Assembly (NCBI RefSeq): GCF_000498575.2
Contig: NZ_AWSQ01000002.1
Span: 775,600 to 839,599 of the forward strand
From: Pseudomonas taeanensis MS-3
GTDB taxonomy: Bacteria; Pseudomonadota; Gammaproteobacteria; Pseudomonadales; Pseudomonadaceae
Direction: 5' to 3'
DNA: 64,000 bases
Under the pieces are notes generated by a model that was not told the origin of the DNA, made no database searches, and saw only the letters and a list, made by a program, of their open reading frames with translations. Of this stretch, positions 53,394 through 63,875 are shown one piece after another (the stretch's first letter is position 1; the number at the start of each line of letters is the position of its first letter). A program made the position numbers and the translations under genes.

Positions 53394-56300
53394 TTATGCG
53401 TTGAGCAGGCGCTGCCGAGTATGCGCCAGCAGGGCGCGGAACTCGGGGAGTGGCAAGGGTTTGCTGAACAGGTAGCCCTGATATTGGTGGCAACCTTGTA
53501 GCTCGAGAAAATCCAGTTGGTCCTGTTGCTCGACCCCTTCGGCGATCATCTCCAGGTCGAGGCTGCGCGCCATGGCGATGATGGCGCGAATGATCTCCGC
53601 ATCGTTAGGGTCGCAGGTGGCGTCGCGGACGAACGACTGGTCGATTTTCAGCACGTCCACCGGCAGGCGCTTGAGGTAGGTCAGCGAGGAGTAGCCGGTG
53701 CCGAAGTCGTCCATCGCGAAGCTGACGCCGATGCGCTTGAGGCGATTCATCTTGGCGATGGTGTCTTCGATATTCTGAATCACGATGCCTTCGGTGATTT
53801 CCAGCTTGAGCATGGACTTGGGCATTTTGCTATTGCGCAGGCTGCTTTCCACGCGTTCAGCAAGGTCGTTCTGGCGGAACTGTCGCGGGCTGATGTTCAC
53901 GCACAGACTGAAGTCCTGCTCGTTGATCAGGTTCTCATCGAGCAGCTGCGCGCAGACGTGGCAAGCCTCGGCAAGCACCCAGCCGCCAACTTCGAGAATC
54001 AGCCCGCTTTCTTCCAGTACGTGGATGAACAGCGCCGGTGATTGGGCGCCGAGGAGCGGGTGTTGCCAGCGCAACAGCGCTTCGGCACCGATAATCTTGC
54101 CAGTGCGGGCATCCACTTGTGGCTGGAAATACAACTCGAATTCGCCGCGAGCGAGTGCCAGGCGCAGGTCGTTTTCCAGGCGCAGGCGCTCGCTGGCGGC
54201 TTCCTGCATGGTGCTGCGAAATAACTGAATGGTATTGCGACCCGAGTCCTTGGCGCGGTACAGGGCAATATCGGCGCGCTTGAGCAGGTCGGCGGGGGTG
54301 CTGCCATGGTCGGGAATCAAGGCGATGCCAATGCTCGGCGTGACTTGCAGGCGATGGCCGTCCAGCAGCATCGGCTCGGCGAGCAGATGGCGCAGTTTCT
54401 CCGCCACCTTGCGGGCCTGGCGAGTGACTTCCGAGCGTTTGCCTTCCAGGCCCGAGAGCAGTACCACGAACTCGTCGCCGCCGAGGCGGGCGACGGTGTC
54501 TTCCTGGCGTACGCTGGCCTCCAGGCGGGCGGTCACCAGCTTGAGTACGGTGTCACCGACCGGGTGACCCAGCGAGTCGTTGATGTGCTTGAAATGGTCG
54601 AGGTCGAGGAACAGCAGGGCGCCGCGCAGTTCGTGGCGTTTCAGCAGGGCAATCTGCTGAGTCAGGCGGTCCATCAGCAGGGCGCGATTGGGCAGGTTGG
54701 TCAGCGAATCGTGATAGGCCAGGTGTTGGATCTGCGCCTGGGCCTCCTTTAACTGGCTGATGTCACGGGCGGTCAGCAGCAGGCAGTCGATGCCGTCCAG
54801 GTCGATTGGCTCGACCGAAACCTCAACCGTCTTGAGCCTGCCGTCTCGGTGCCTGCCGAGCATTTCCCGGTGCAGTACGCGGCCTTCGCGCTGGAGCTGC
54901 TCGATCATTTCCTGACGCTGCCCGGGATTGGCCCAGACATTCATGTCCAGGGCTGTGCGGCCTATGACCTCTTCCTGGCGGTAGCCGGTGAGGCGGCAGA
55001 AGCCTTCATTGACTTCGATATAGCGGGCGCTGTCGCGTTCGGTGATGGTGATGGCGTCGGGGCTGGAGTGGAAGGCCTTGGCGAATTTCTCCTGGCTGGC
55101 CTTGAGTGCGGTCTCGGCCCGCTGGTGCTCGGTGATGTCGCGAAAGGTGGAGGTGATGCACAGCTGGCGGTCGACGCGGATAAACCGGCTGGACACCACG
55201 CACGTCAGCTCCTGGCCGCTGCGGGTGAGAAAGTGCACGACCTCATTATTCAGGCCCTGGTCGCGGGTGAGCTTGTCGAACAACTGCCGACGCTGTTCGC
55301 TATCGACCCAGAACCCTACATCCGGGCCGCTGCGGCCGACGATGTCCTGTGGTTGCCAGCCAAAGGTTTTGCTGAAACTGGGGTTGATCTCAATGAACAC
55401 GCCGTCACGGATGCGCGAGACGCAAATCGGCTCGGGGCTGGCCTGAAACAGGGTCGAAAATTTCTCTTCCGAGGCTGCCAGGCGCTGTTCGCGCTGAACC
55501 CGCTCGCTGATGTCCATGAGCACGCCGGTCATGCGCAGGAGTTCACCCTGAGCGTCGCGGTAGAGTTTGGCGGTGCTTTCCAGGTAATGGATTTCGCCGT
55601 TGGCGAAGCGCGAGCGGTAGGTGACCTGGTAAACCTGCTGGCGACCTTCGAGCAGTTCTCGATAGGCCCTGCGCATGAGCCGTTGATCTTCCTCGGGGAC
55701 GTAGTGGAAGAATTTGCCGAAATCGCCGTGGTAGGGCTCCGCCGGGAGGCCGTGGAGGGTCGCGGCGCGCTCCGAGCCATAGAGTGTGTCGCTGGGAATG
55801 TGCCAGTCCCAGGTGCCCAGGTTGGCCGAGTCCAGGGCCAGGGTCAGGCGTTCCTGGCTTTCCTTCAGGGCCTGTTCCTGGATGCGTTGCTGGGTGATGT
55901 TGCGCACCGTCAAGACCAGGCAGGGGCGGCCGTCCAGTTCGATCTCGCCGCCAAACAGCAGGTTGTTGCTGACACTGCCGTCACGGCTGTGCAGGCGCAC
56001 TTCCAGTTGGTTCAAACGGTCGTGCTGCAACGCATCGAGCATGCGCTGACGGTCATCCTGGTCAGCCCAGATGCCCATCTCCAGCGAGGTGCGGCCCAGG
56101 GTTTCGGCATTGCTCCAGCCGAACTGGCGGACGAAACTGGGATTGACCTCGATAAAGCGTCCGCTGGCTTTGTCGGTGATCACCACTGCGTCGGGCGTGT
56201 GCAGGAAGGCCTGGGAGAATTTGTCTTCGCTGCTGCTCAAGGCCATTTCTGCGCGCTTGCGCTCACTGGTGTCGAGAAACGTGGTCAGCAGAAAGGCTTC

Positions 56301-57071
56301 TCCGTCCAGATCGATGTATTGGCTGGACAGCATGCCGTCGAGAACCTGCCCGTCGCGTGTGCGCAGTTGCACCTCCTGAACTACCGGATCGTGGCTGGTC
56401 GATGCATTGAGGCGCAGAAAGTCGCGTTGCCCGTTATCTACCCAGAGTTCCAGTTCGAGGGTCGAGCGACCGATGACTTCGGCTGCCGACCAACCGAAAG
56501 TGCTTTCGAAGTGCTGGTTGGCCTCGGTGATGACACTGTCGGCGAAGCGTACCAACAACACCGCGTCCGGGCTCAGCTGGAACAGGTTGGTGAAGCGCTG
56601 TTGAGAGTTGTGCAACGCCTGCTCGCGCTCCTGTTGTGCGGTGATGTCGCGAATGACCCCCATTACCTGCCGCTTGCCGTCGGCGTCCTGTTGCAGGCTG
56701 CCGCTGATTTCTATCCAGTGCAGGCTGGCATCCGGCCAGCGAATGCGATGGCGAAAGGCGCGTGTGCTTGGGTTGCCGTCCAGTACCTGCTGGAACAGTC
56801 GCAGCACTTCACTACGCTCCTCCTGCGGAATCAGCTCGATATAGTCGATCCGGGTGTGCAGGGGCTGTTTCGGGTCGAGGCCGAACAGCGCTTGCGCACC
56901 CCGTGACCAGCTGACCCGGCCGCTTTCGACGTCCCAGTACCAGGCGCCAAGGTGTGCTCCGTTCAGCGCCGCCAGCAGGCGCGGGGCGTCGTCCCAGGCT
57001 TTTTCGAATTCGACTGGATCAAGTGCCGGAACGTGCGGCAGTGGCGGTTGCCGGTCACTGGGGTTGGCCAT
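53394..57071 (-). CDS. PAS(x6)-GGDEF-EAL cyclic-di-GMP signalling protein
   Basis: The 1225-residue protein has six PAS domains in series (about residues 28-145, 155-270, 285-395, 405-525, 535-655, 660-780), then GGDEF (about 800-960) and EAL (about 975-1215). The diguanylate cyclase motif RLGGDEF is intact. An RxxD inhibitory site (RQED) lies five residues before it. EAL signature residues are present (GAEALLRW, and DDFGTGYSSL). It has no membrane helix, so it is cytoplasmic and presumably senses through PAS ligands. The net enzyme activity cannot be judged from sequence. It starts at 57071 and ends beside the convergent ibpA terminator. Confidence 0.95.
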   Translation of the reverse strand: MANPSDRQPPLPHVPALDPVEFEKAWDDAPRLLAALNGAHLGAWYWDVESGRVSWSRGAQALFGLDPKQPLHTRIDYIELIPQEERSEVLRLFQQVLDGNPSTRAFRHRIRWPDASLHWIEISGSLQQDADGKRQVMGVIRDITAQQEREQALHNSQQRFTNLFQLSPDAVLLVRFADSVITEANQHFESTFGWSAAEVIGRSTLELELWVDNGQRDFLRLNASTSHDPVVQEVQLRTRDGQVLDGMLSSQYIDLDGEAFLLTTFLDTSERKRAEMALSSSEDKFSQAFLHTPDAVVITDKASGRFIEVNPSFVRQFGWSNAETLGRTSLEMGIWADQDDRQRMLDALQHDRLNQLEVRLHSRDGSVSNNLLFGGEIELDGRPCLVLTVRNITQQRIQEQALKESQERLTLALDSANLGTWDWHIPSDTLYGSERAATLHGLPAEPYHGDFGKFFHYVPEEDQRLMRRAYRELLEGRQQVYQVTYRSRFANGEIHYLESTAKLYRDAQGELLRMTGVLMDISERVQREQRLAASEEKFSTLFQASPEPICVSRIRDGVFIEINPSFSKTFGWQPQDIVGRSGPDVGFWVDSEQRRQLFDKLTRDQGLNNEVVHFLTRSGQELTCVVSSRFIRVDRQLCITSTFRDITEHQRAETALKASQEKFAKAFHSSPDAITITERDSARYIEVNEGFCRLTGYRQEEVIGRTALDMNVWANPGQRQEMIEQLQREGRVLHREMLGRHRDGRLKTVEVSVEPIDLDGIDCLLLTARDISQLKEAQAQIQHLAYHDSLTNLPNRALLMDRLTQQIALLKRHELRGALLFLDLDHFKHINDSLGHPVGDTVLKLVTARLEASVRQEDTVARLGGDEFVVLLSGLEGKRSEVTRQARKVAEKLRHLLAEPMLLDGHRLQVTPSIGIALIPDHGSTPADLLKRADIALYRAKDSGRNTIQLFRSTMQEAASERLRLENDLRLALARGEFELYFQPQVDARTGKIIGAEALLRWQHPLLGAQSPALFIHVLEESGLILEVGGWVLAEACHVCAQLLDENLINEQDFSLCVNISPRQFRQNDLAERVESSLRNSKMPKSMLKLEITEGIVIQNIEDTIAKMNRLKRIGVSFAMDDFGTGYSSLTYLKRLPVDVLKIDQSFVRDATCDPNDAEIIRAIIAMARSLDLEMIAEGVEQQDQLDFLELQGCHQYQGYLFSKPLPLPEFRALLAHTRQRLLNA

Positions 57072-57162
57072 GGGCGGCTCTTCTACTGGGCGATGATGCG
57101 TGGGTGTTTGCGGCGTTTTGAGCGTGCTGGGGCATGCGGAGCCTTTCTTATAGTTATGTGGC

Positions 57163-58068
57163 TCACGTTAGCCTTTGCGCAGGCGCCTGCGCAAGGCTGT
57201 CGCGTTGAGCGTCGAGGAGCTGCATGAAAGCTCGCGCGGCATTCGACAGGGTGCGTTCTGTATGCAGGATATAGCCCAACTGTCGAGACAGCTGAATGCC
57301 GGGCAGTGGCAGTCGCGCGACCTGCTCGTCGAGCATGGTACGTGGCAGTACGCTCCAGGCCAGGCCAATCGACACCATCATCTTGATGGTCTCCAGGTAG
57401 TTGGTGCTCATGGCGATATTCGGCACCAGCCCTTGTGCTTCGAACAGGCGCCGAACGATGTGATGGGTAAAGGTGTTGCCGCCAGGAAACACCGCCGGAT
57501 GGTGCGCCACATCGGCCAGGCTCACCTCGCCATTGCTGGCCAGAGGGTGTTCGGGGGCGGCAACGAAGTCGAGCGGGTCGTCCCATACCGGCACCGCGCG
57601 GACCGGCTCGCGGGTTTCCGGGGCCAGGGTGATCACCGCCAGCTCGGCCCGGCCGTGGAGGATTTCGTCGTAGGCCACTTCCGAGTCGAGGAACTGGATG
57701 TCCAGCGCTACCTGCGGATGAGCGCGGGTGAAGGCCCTGAGCAGAGGAGGGAGTCGGTGCAGGCCGATATGGTGACTGGTGGCCAGCGTCAGGCGGCCGC
57801 TGATTTCGCCGGTTAGGTTGGTCAGGGCGCGCCGGGTATCCTCCAGCACATTGAGTATCTGATAGGCCCGTGGTAGCAGGGCGCGACCGGCTTCGGTCAG
57901 GCTGACTTCGCGCCCCAGACGGTCGAACAGGCGCACGCTTAGCTGGTGTTCCAGGCTGGCAATTCGTTTGCTCACCGCGGGCTGGGTCAGGTGCAGGCGT
58001 TCGCCAGCCTCGGAGAAGCTGCCAGTCTCGGCGATGGCAATAAAAGCATTGAGCGCAGCCAGGTCCAT
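57163..58068 (-). CDS. LysR-family regulator divergent from leuC
   Basis: The 301-residue protein has an N-terminal helix-turn-helix (MDLAALNAFIAIAETGSFSEAGERLHLTQPAVSKRIASLEHQLSVRLFDR) and a CysB-like effector domain. It is divergently transcribed from leuC across 132 AT-rich bases, so it probably controls the leu operon, as in other Pseudomonas. Confidence 0.92.
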   Translation of the reverse strand: MDLAALNAFIAIAETGSFSEAGERLHLTQPAVSKRIASLEHQLSVRLFDRLGREVSLTEAGRALLPRAYQILNVLEDTRRALTNLTGEISGRLTLATSHHIGLHRLPPLLRAFTRAHPQVALDIQFLDSEVAYDEILHGRAELAVITLAPETREPVRAVPVWDDPLDFVAAPEHPLASNGEVSLADVAHHPAVFPGGNTFTHHIVRRLFEAQGLVPNIAMSTNYLETIKMMVSIGLAWSVLPRTMLDEQVARLPLPGIQLSRQLGYILHTERTLSNAARAFMQLLDAQRDSLAQAPAQRLT

Positions 58069-58200
58069 TAGTATTCCTTTGGGTTATCCAATGGATGAAA
58101 AATATGAATTTGAGTAATTTAATGCAAGCCCATAGGATCATCCCATAAGCCGAAGGGCTATTCGCCTGGGCATAGAAATACGCTGACGAGGGATCCGCTG

Positions 58201-59628
58201 ATGGCCGGCAAAACGCTGTACGACAAGCTTTGGGATATGCATGAGGTGAAGCGTCGCGACGATGGTTCGTCGCTGATCTATATCGACCGCCATATCCTCC
58301 ACGAAGTGACCTCGCCCCAGGCGTTTGAAGGTTTGCGCCTGGCTGGGCGCAAGCCATGGCGGATCGACGCGAATATCGCCACGCCGGATCACAACGTGCC
58401 GACCACCAAGGCCGAGCGTCAGGGTGGGCTGGAGTCCATCGCCGATGAAGTGTCACGTATTCAGGTGATGACCCTGGATGAGAACTGCGATGAATTTGGC
58501 ATTCTCGAATTCAAGATGAATGATTTGCGCCAGGGCATCGTTCATGTGGTCGGCCCGGAGCAGGGCGCCACTCTGCCGGGCATGACCGTGGTCTGTGGCG
58601 ACTCGCACACTTCCACCCACGGCGCGTTCGGCGCCCTTGCCCACGGCATCGGCACCTCCGAGGTCGAGCATGTGCTCGCCACCCAGTGCCTGGTCGCCAA
58701 GAAGATGAAGAACATGCAGGTGCGGGTCGAGGGTACGCTGCCCTTCGGCGTGACGGCCAAGGACATCGTGCTCGCGGTAATCGGCAAGATTGGTACCGCC
58801 GGTGGTAATGGCCACGCCCTGGAGTTTGCCGGCAGCGCGATCCGCGATTTGTCGCTGGAAGGGCGCATGACCATCTGCAACATGTCGATCGAGGCGGGCG
58901 CCCGGGTCGGCTTGGTTGCTGTTGACGAGAAGACCATCGAGTACGTCAAGGGTCGTCCGTTTGCACCAAAAGGCGAGCAGTGGCCGCAGGCGGTAACGCA
59001 GTGGCGCGGCCTGGTTTCCGATGCCGATGCCCACTTTGACACCGTGATCGAGTTACGCGCCGAAGATATCAAACCGCAAGTCAGCTGGGGCACCTCGCCG
59101 GAAATGGTCCTTGCGGTCGACCAGAACGTGCCGGACCCTGCGGCTGAGGCCGACCCGGTCAAGCGCGACTCGATCATTCGCGCACTCAAGTACATGGGCT
59201 TGGCCGCCAATCAGCCAATCACCGATATCCAGCTCGATCGCGTGTTTATCGGTTCCTGCACCAACTCGCGCATCGAGGACCTGCGCGCCGCCGCCGAGGT
59301 GGCCAAGGGTCGCAAGGTGGCAGCGACAGTCAAACAGGCCATGGTAGTGCCGGGTTCGGGTTTGGTGAAACAGCAGGCGGAACAAGAAGGCCTGGACAAA
59401 ATCTTCATCGAGGCTGGATTTGAATGGCGTGAGCCGGGTTGCTCCATGTGTCTGGCGATGAACCCAGACAAATTGGGCAGTGGCGAGCATTGCGCCTCCA
59501 CCTCTAACCGTAATTTCGAAGGCCGTCAGGGTGCTGGCGGGCGCACCCATCTGGTCAGCCCGGCGATGGCGGCGGCAGCGGCGGTGACAGGCCGCTTTAT
59601 CGACGTGCGTGAATTGACCCGGCCTTAA
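58201..59628 (+). CDS. leuC: LeuC isopropylmalate isomerase large subunit
   Basis: LeuC with LeuD converts 2-isopropylmalate to 3-isopropylmalate. The 475-residue aconitase-fold protein has 4Fe-4S ligands in [10 protein letters not shown] and in [16 protein letters not shown]. The motif [32 protein letters not shown] is intact. It begins the leuCDB-asd unit, 11 bases ahead of leuD. Confidence 0.97.
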   Translation: MAGKTLYDKLWDMHEVKRRDDGSSLIYIDRHILHEVTSPQAFEGLRLAGRKPWRIDANIATPDHNVPTTKAERQGGLESIADEVSRIQVMTLDENCDEFGILEFKMNDLRQGIVHVVGPEQGATLPGMTVVCGDSHTSTHGAFGALAHGIGTSEVEHVLATQCLVAKKMKNMQVRVEGTLPFGVTAKDIVLAVIGKIGTAGGNGHALEFAGSAIRDLSLEGRMTICNMSIEAGARVGLVAVDEKTIEYVKGRPFAPKGEQWPQAVTQWRGLVSDADAHFDTVIELRAEDIKPQVSWGTSPEMVLAVDQNVPDPAAEADPVKRDSIIRALKYMGLAANQPITDIQLDRVFIGSCTNSRIEDLRAAAEVAKGRKVAATVKQAMVVPGSGLVKQQAEQEGLDKIFIEAGFEWREPGCSMCLAMNPDKLGSGEHCASTSNRNFEGRQGAGGRTHLVSPAMAAAAAVTGRFIDVRELTRP

Positions 59629-59639
59629 GGAGAGCGAAG

Positions 59640-60284
59640 ATGAAAGCCTTTACCCAGCACACCGGGTTGGTCGCGCCGCTGGATCGCGCCAACGTCGATA
59701 CCGATCAGATCATTCCCAAGCAGTTCCTGAAGTCGATCAAGCGTACCGGCTTCGGCCCGAACCTGTTCGACGAGTGGCGTTACCTGGATGTCGGTCAGCC
59801 GAATCAGGACTGCTCGACGCGCCCGCTTAACCAGGACTTCGTCCTGAATTTTCCGCGCTATCAGGGCGCCAGTGTGCTTCTGGCCCGGGAAAACTTCGGC
59901 TGTGGCTCCAGTCGCGAGCATGCGCCCTGGGCGCTGGAAGAGTATGGTTTTCGGGCGATTATCGCGCCGAGCTTCGCCGACATCTTCTATAACAACAGCT
60001 TCAAGAACGGCCTACTGCCGATCATTCTTGCGGAAAACGAGGTTGATCAGCTGTTTCAGCAGGCCGAGGCCAGTGAAGGCTATCAGTTGACCGTCGATTT
60101 GGCGGCGCAAACGGTGACCCGTCCGGACGGCACGCAGTACAGTTTCGAGGTGGATGCCTTCCGTAAGCACTGCCTGCTCAACGGCCTGGATGATATTGGC
60201 CTGACACTGCAGGATGCCGAGGCAATCAAGACCTTCGAGGCCAGCTACCAGCAGAGCAGCCCCTGGCTGTTCGGTGCGATCTAG
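59640..60284 (+). CDS. leuD: LeuD isopropylmalate isomerase small subunit
   Basis: LeuD is the swivelling small subunit of the LeuCD isomerase. The 214-residue protein has the family motifs [31 protein letters not shown] and [38 protein letters not shown] lies 7 bases before the start. It is 16 bases ahead of leuB. Confidence 0.97.
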   Translation: MKAFTQHTGLVAPLDRANVDTDQIIPKQFLKSIKRTGFGPNLFDEWRYLDVGQPNQDCSTRPLNQDFVLNFPRYQGASVLLARENFGCGSSREHAPWALEEYGFRAIIAPSFADIFYNNSFKNGLLPIILAENEVDQLFQQAEASEGYQLTVDLAAQTVTRPDGTQYSFEVDAFRKHCLLNGLDDIGLTLQDAEAIKTFEASYQQSSPWLFGAI

Positions 60285-60300
60285 TAATTAAGGACATTTC

Positions 60301-61383
60301 ATGAGCAAGCAGATTCTGGTTCTCCCTGGCGACGGTATTGGCCCGGAAATCATGGCCGAGGCAGTCAAGGTGCTGCAGTTGGCCAACGACAAGTACAGCC
60401 TGGACATCGAGCTGTCGTTCGACGAACTGGGTGGAGCGGCCTACGACAAGTACGGTGTGCCGCTGGCCGACGCGACCCTCGAGCGTGCCCGCGCTGCCGA
60501 TGCGATCCTGCTCGGAGCGGTCGGCGGGCCCAAGTGGGATACGATCGAGCCGGCCCTGAGACCGGAGCGCGGCTTGCTGAAGATTCGCTCGCAGCTGGGG
60601 CTGTTCGCCAACTTGCGCCCGGCTATCCTCTATCCGCAGTTGGCCGATGCGTCCTCGCTGAAGCCGGAAGTAGTCGCCGGCCTGGATATCCTCATCGTGC
60701 GCGAGTTGACCGGCGGCATCTATTTCGGCCAACCGCGCGAAAGCAAGGTGCTGGAGAATGGCGAGCGCATGGCCTACGACACCCTGCCGTACAGCGAGAG
60801 CGAGATCCGTCGCATCGCGCAGGTCGGCTTCGACATGGCTCGCGTACGCAACAAGAAACTGTGCTCGGTGGACAAGGCCAACGTGCTGGCCTCCAGCCAG
60901 CTGTGGCGCGCCGTGGTCGAAGAAGTGGCCAAGGATTACCCGGACGTCGCAGTGAGCCACATGTACGTCGACAACGCGGCGATGCAGCTGGTGCGCGCGC
61001 CCAAGCAGTTCGATGTGATGGTCACCGACAACATGTTCGGCGACATTCTGTCGGATGAGGCTTCCATGCTGACCGGTTCCATTGGCATGCTGCCCTCGGC
61101 CTCCTTGGATGCCAACAACAAGGGCATGTATGAGCCGTGTCATGGTTCGGCTCCGGATATTGCCGGGCAGGGCATCGCCAACCCGTTGGCGACCATCCTC
61201 TCGGTGTCGATGCTACTGCGTTACAGCTTCAATCTGAGCCAGGCGGCCGACGCTATCGAAACGGCTGTCAGCAAGGTGCTGGACCAGGGCTTGCGTACGG
61301 GTGATATCCACTCTGCTGGCATGACCAGGGTCGGCACTGCGGCCATGGGTGACGCGGTAGTCGAAGCGCTGCGTAGTCTGTAA
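60301..61383 (+). CDS. leuB: LeuB 3-isopropylmalate dehydrogenase
   Basis: LeuB oxidises and decarboxylates 3-isopropylmalate to 2-oxoisocaproate with NAD. The 360-residue protein begins [20 protein letters not shown]. It has the substrate Arg residues in [14 protein letters not shown], the catalytic Tyr/Lys pair, and the metal/nucleotide motifs [26 protein letters not shown] and [20 protein letters not shown]. Length matches the family. Confidence 0.97.
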   Translation: MSKQILVLPGDGIGPEIMAEAVKVLQLANDKYSLDIELSFDELGGAAYDKYGVPLADATLERARAADAILLGAVGGPKWDTIEPALRPERGLLKIRSQLGLFANLRPAILYPQLADASSLKPEVVAGLDILIVRELTGGIYFGQPRESKVLENGERMAYDTLPYSESEIRRIAQVGFDMARVRNKKLCSVDKANVLASSQLWRAVVEEVAKDYPDVAVSHMYVDNAAMQLVRAPKQFDVMVTDNMFGDILSDEASMLTGSIGMLPSASLDANNKGMYEPCHGSAPDIAGQGIANPLATILSVSMLLRYSFNLSQAADAIETAVSKVLDQGLRTGDIHSAGMTRVGTAAMGDAVVEALRSL

Positions 61384-61440
61384 CTTTTTTGGGTTTGCCG
61401 GGGAACGTTCCGGCGCCCTGTTTATATAGGTGTAGTGGTT

Positions 61441-62553
61441 ATGAAGCGTGTAGGTCTGATCGGATGGCGTGGCATGGTAGGTTCCGTGCTGATGCAGCGC
61501 ATGTTGGAGGAGCAGGATTTCGATTTAATCGAGCCTGTGTTCTTCACCACGTCTAACGTGGGTGGCCAGGGTCCCGCGATTGGCAAGGACATTGCCCCGC
61601 TGAAGGACGCCTACAGCATCGAAGAGCTGAAAGGCCTGGACGTGATTCTCACCTGTCAGGGCGGCGACTACACCAGTGAAGTCTTCCCCAAGCTGCGCGA
61701 AGCGGGCTGGAAGGGTTACTGGATTGATGCGGCATCCTCGTTGCGCATGAACGATGACGCAGTGATTGTTCTTGACCCGGTCAACCGCAAGGTAATTGAT
61801 CAGCAGTTGGACGCCGGGACCAAGAACTACATCGGTGGCAACTGTACCGTCAGCCTGATGTTGATGGGCTTGGGCGGTCTCTACGAAGCCGGTCTGGTCG
61901 AGTGGATGAGTGCCATGACCTACCAGGCAGCCAGTGGCGCGGGCGCGCAGAACATGCGAGAGCTGATCAAGCAGATGGGCTCGATCAACGCCTCGGTCGC
62001 CGATGAGCTGGCTGATCCGGCCAGCGCCATCCTGGATATCGACCGCAAGGTGGCCGAAGCCATGCGCGGCGAAAACTTCCCGGTGGATAACTTCGGCGTG
62101 CCCCTGGCCGGTAGCCTGATTCCTTATATCGACAAGGAGTTGCCGAATGGGCAGAGCCGTGAAGAGTGGAAGGCCCAGGCGGAAACCAACAAGATTCTAG
62201 GTCGCTTCAAGAGCCCGATTCCAGTGGACGGCCTCTGTGTGCGCATCGGCGCCATGCGCTGCCACAGTCAGGCACTGACCATCAAATTGAACAAGGACGT
62301 GCCGCTGTCCGACATTGAAGGTCTGATCAGTCAGCACAACCCGTGGGTGAAACTGGTGCCGAATCAGCGCGAAGTCAGCATCCGCGAACTGAGTCCAACG
62401 GCGGTGACGGGTACCTTGAGTGTGCCGGTTGGTCGTTTGCGCAAGCTGAACATGGGGTCGCAATATTTGGGCGCGTTCACGGTGGGTGATCAGTTGCTGT
62501 GGGGGGCTGCTGAGCCTTTGCGTCGTATGCTGCGGATTTTGTTGGAGCGTTGA
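61441..62553 (+). CDS. asd: Aspartate-semialdehyde dehydrogenase
   Basis: Asd reduces aspartyl phosphate to aspartate semialdehyde for Lys, Met, Thr and peptidoglycan precursors. The 370-residue protein begins [21 protein letters not shown], with the catalytic Cys in [16 protein letters not shown] (residue about 135) and the substrate region [18 protein letters not shown] 61441 is preferred to GTG 61435. It follows leuB after 57 bases. Confidence 0.97.
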   Translation: MKRVGLIGWRGMVGSVLMQRMLEEQDFDLIEPVFFTTSNVGGQGPAIGKDIAPLKDAYSIEELKGLDVILTCQGGDYTSEVFPKLREAGWKGYWIDAASSLRMNDDAVIVLDPVNRKVIDQQLDAGTKNYIGGNCTVSLMLMGLGGLYEAGLVEWMSAMTYQAASGAGAQNMRELIKQMGSINASVADELADPASAILDIDRKVAEAMRGENFPVDNFGVPLAGSLIPYIDKELPNGQSREEWKAQAETNKILGRFKSPIPVDGLCVRIGAMRCHSQALTIKLNKDVPLSDIEGLISQHNPWVKLVPNQREVSIRELSPTAVTGTLSVPVGRLRKLNMGSQYLGAFTVGDQLLWGAAEPLRRMLRILLER

Positions 62554-62596
62554 TGCTCGGCGCCGGCCCGCTTCAGCGGGTCGTTCGAGTCGTGAG

Positions 62597-62657
62597 ATAG
62601 GAGCGAGCTTTGTTCGCGGTCGGCCCACAAACCGACCGCCTGCAGGCTCGCTCCTAT
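62597..62657. repeat. REP-like nested palindrome
   Basis: Outer arms ATAGGAGCGAGC (62597-62608) and GCTCGCTCCTAT (62646-62657) enclose an inner 8-bp hairpin GCGGTCGG/CCGACCGC (62616-62623, 62632-62639). The TAGGAGCGAGC core is a dispersed Pseudomonas repeat family. It sits in the 159-base asd-usg gap and may act as a terminator. Confidence 0.75.
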
Positions 62658-62712
62658 GCATTTGTAAGCCCCATCTATACAGTGCGGGACTTATTTCGTC
62701 TGAAGCACTTCC

Positions 62713-63723
62713 ATGACCCATACCTTTGATATTGCCGTTATCGGCGCCACTGGCAGCGTCGGCGAAACGTTGATGCAACTGCTCGACGAGCGTGAGTTTC
62801 CCGTGGCCAATCTGCATCTGATCGCCAGTGACGAGTCGGCAGGGCGCTCGCTTTCCTTCAAGAACAAGAGTCTGCGGGTGTCGGCGTTGGAGTCCTTCGA
62901 CTTTGCCCGCGTGCGCTTGGCCTTCTTCGCGGCAGGCGCGGCGGTGACTCTTGAGTACGCCGAAAAGGCTCGCGCCGCTGGCTGCTCGATCATCGATCTG
63001 GCGGCAGCGTTACCGGCGCAGCAGGCGCCACGCGTCGTGCCTGAGGTGAACCCCGAGGTGCTGGCAAGGCTGTCGGCGCCTTACCAGCTGAGCAATCCAA
63101 GTGCCGTGAGCATTGCACTGGCTAGCGTATTGGTGGTGTTGCGCGAACAGATAAGGCTGCAACGTGTGACGGTCACGGCGTGCCTGGCAGTGACCAGTCG
63201 GGGGCGCCAAGGCGCGGCCGAGCTGGCTCGACAGACTGCCGAGCTGCTAAATGCGCGTCCGCTCGAGCCGCGCTTTTTTGACCGGCAAATAGCTTTCAAT
63301 CTGTTGGCTCAGGTCGATACGCCGGATAGCGACGGCCATGGCGTGCTGGAGCGGCGTGTGGCCTCTGAGTTGAAGGAGTTGCTCGATGCGCCGGCATTGA
63401 AGGTCTCGGCAACCTGTGTGCAGGCGCCGGTATTCTTCGGCGACAGCATCAGCCTGTCGGTGCAGGCGGAGGAGCCGGTTGAACTGGCAACGATCTGTGC
63501 GGCTTTAAGTACGGCTCCGGGCCTTGAATACGTTGAGTCAGACGATTATCCGACGGCTGTGGCTGATGCAGTCGGCCAGGATGAGGTATATATCGGTCGG
63601 GTTCGGGGTGGGCTGGACGATCCGTCTGAGCTCAATTTGTGGATTGCGTCTGATAACGTAAGAAAAGGCGCCGCCTTGAATGCTGTGCAATTGGCCGAGT
63701 TATTGATAAAACACTATCTGTAA
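62713..63723 (+). CDS. usg: Usg-1 protein, catalytically degenerate ASADH homologue
   Basis: The 336-residue protein shares the fold and the NADP motif (IAVIGATGSVGETLMQLLDER) of aspartate-semialdehyde dehydrogenase. The catalytic Cys position is lost: the usual NCTT segment reads NPSAVS here. It is therefore unlikely to be an active dehydrogenase. Its role is unknown. The order asd-usg-fimV is normal in Pseudomonas. Confidence 0.92.
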   Translation: MTHTFDIAVIGATGSVGETLMQLLDEREFPVANLHLIASDESAGRSLSFKNKSLRVSALESFDFARVRLAFFAAGAAVTLEYAEKARAAGCSIIDLAAALPAQQAPRVVPEVNPEVLARLSAPYQLSNPSAVSIALASVLVVLREQIRLQRVTVTACLAVTSRGRQGAAELARQTAELLNARPLEPRFFDRQIAFNLLAQVDTPDSDGHGVLERRVASELKELLDAPALKVSATCVQAPVFFGDSISLSVQAEEPVELATICAALSTAPGLEYVESDDYPTAVADAVGQDEVYIGRVRGGLDDPSELNLWIASDNVRKGAALNAVQLAELLIKHYL

Positions 63724-63875
63724 AAGATACTTACCTAGAAATTTGAAGAATCTTTCGAGCTTGGCAATACTGGCTGAGTTGATTGCTGAATGGGGAGCCG
63801 CTTTCGAGTGGAGACAGGCAGCAATTATCAAGACCCTCTCGCATGCCGAGAAAAAAGATAAAAAGGGATAACGCT

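Noticed and set aside
54849-56906. 685-codon open frame antisense to the GGDEF-EAL gene
   Set aside because: It lies wholly opposite a well-conserved coding gene, uses GC-biased third-position patterns of a shadow frame, and shows no domain.
61384-61440. Hairpin after leuB as a terminator
   Set aside because: The GCCGG-CCGGC stem has no T-run behind it; the leuB-asd gap is short, so a leuCDB-asd transcript remains possible.
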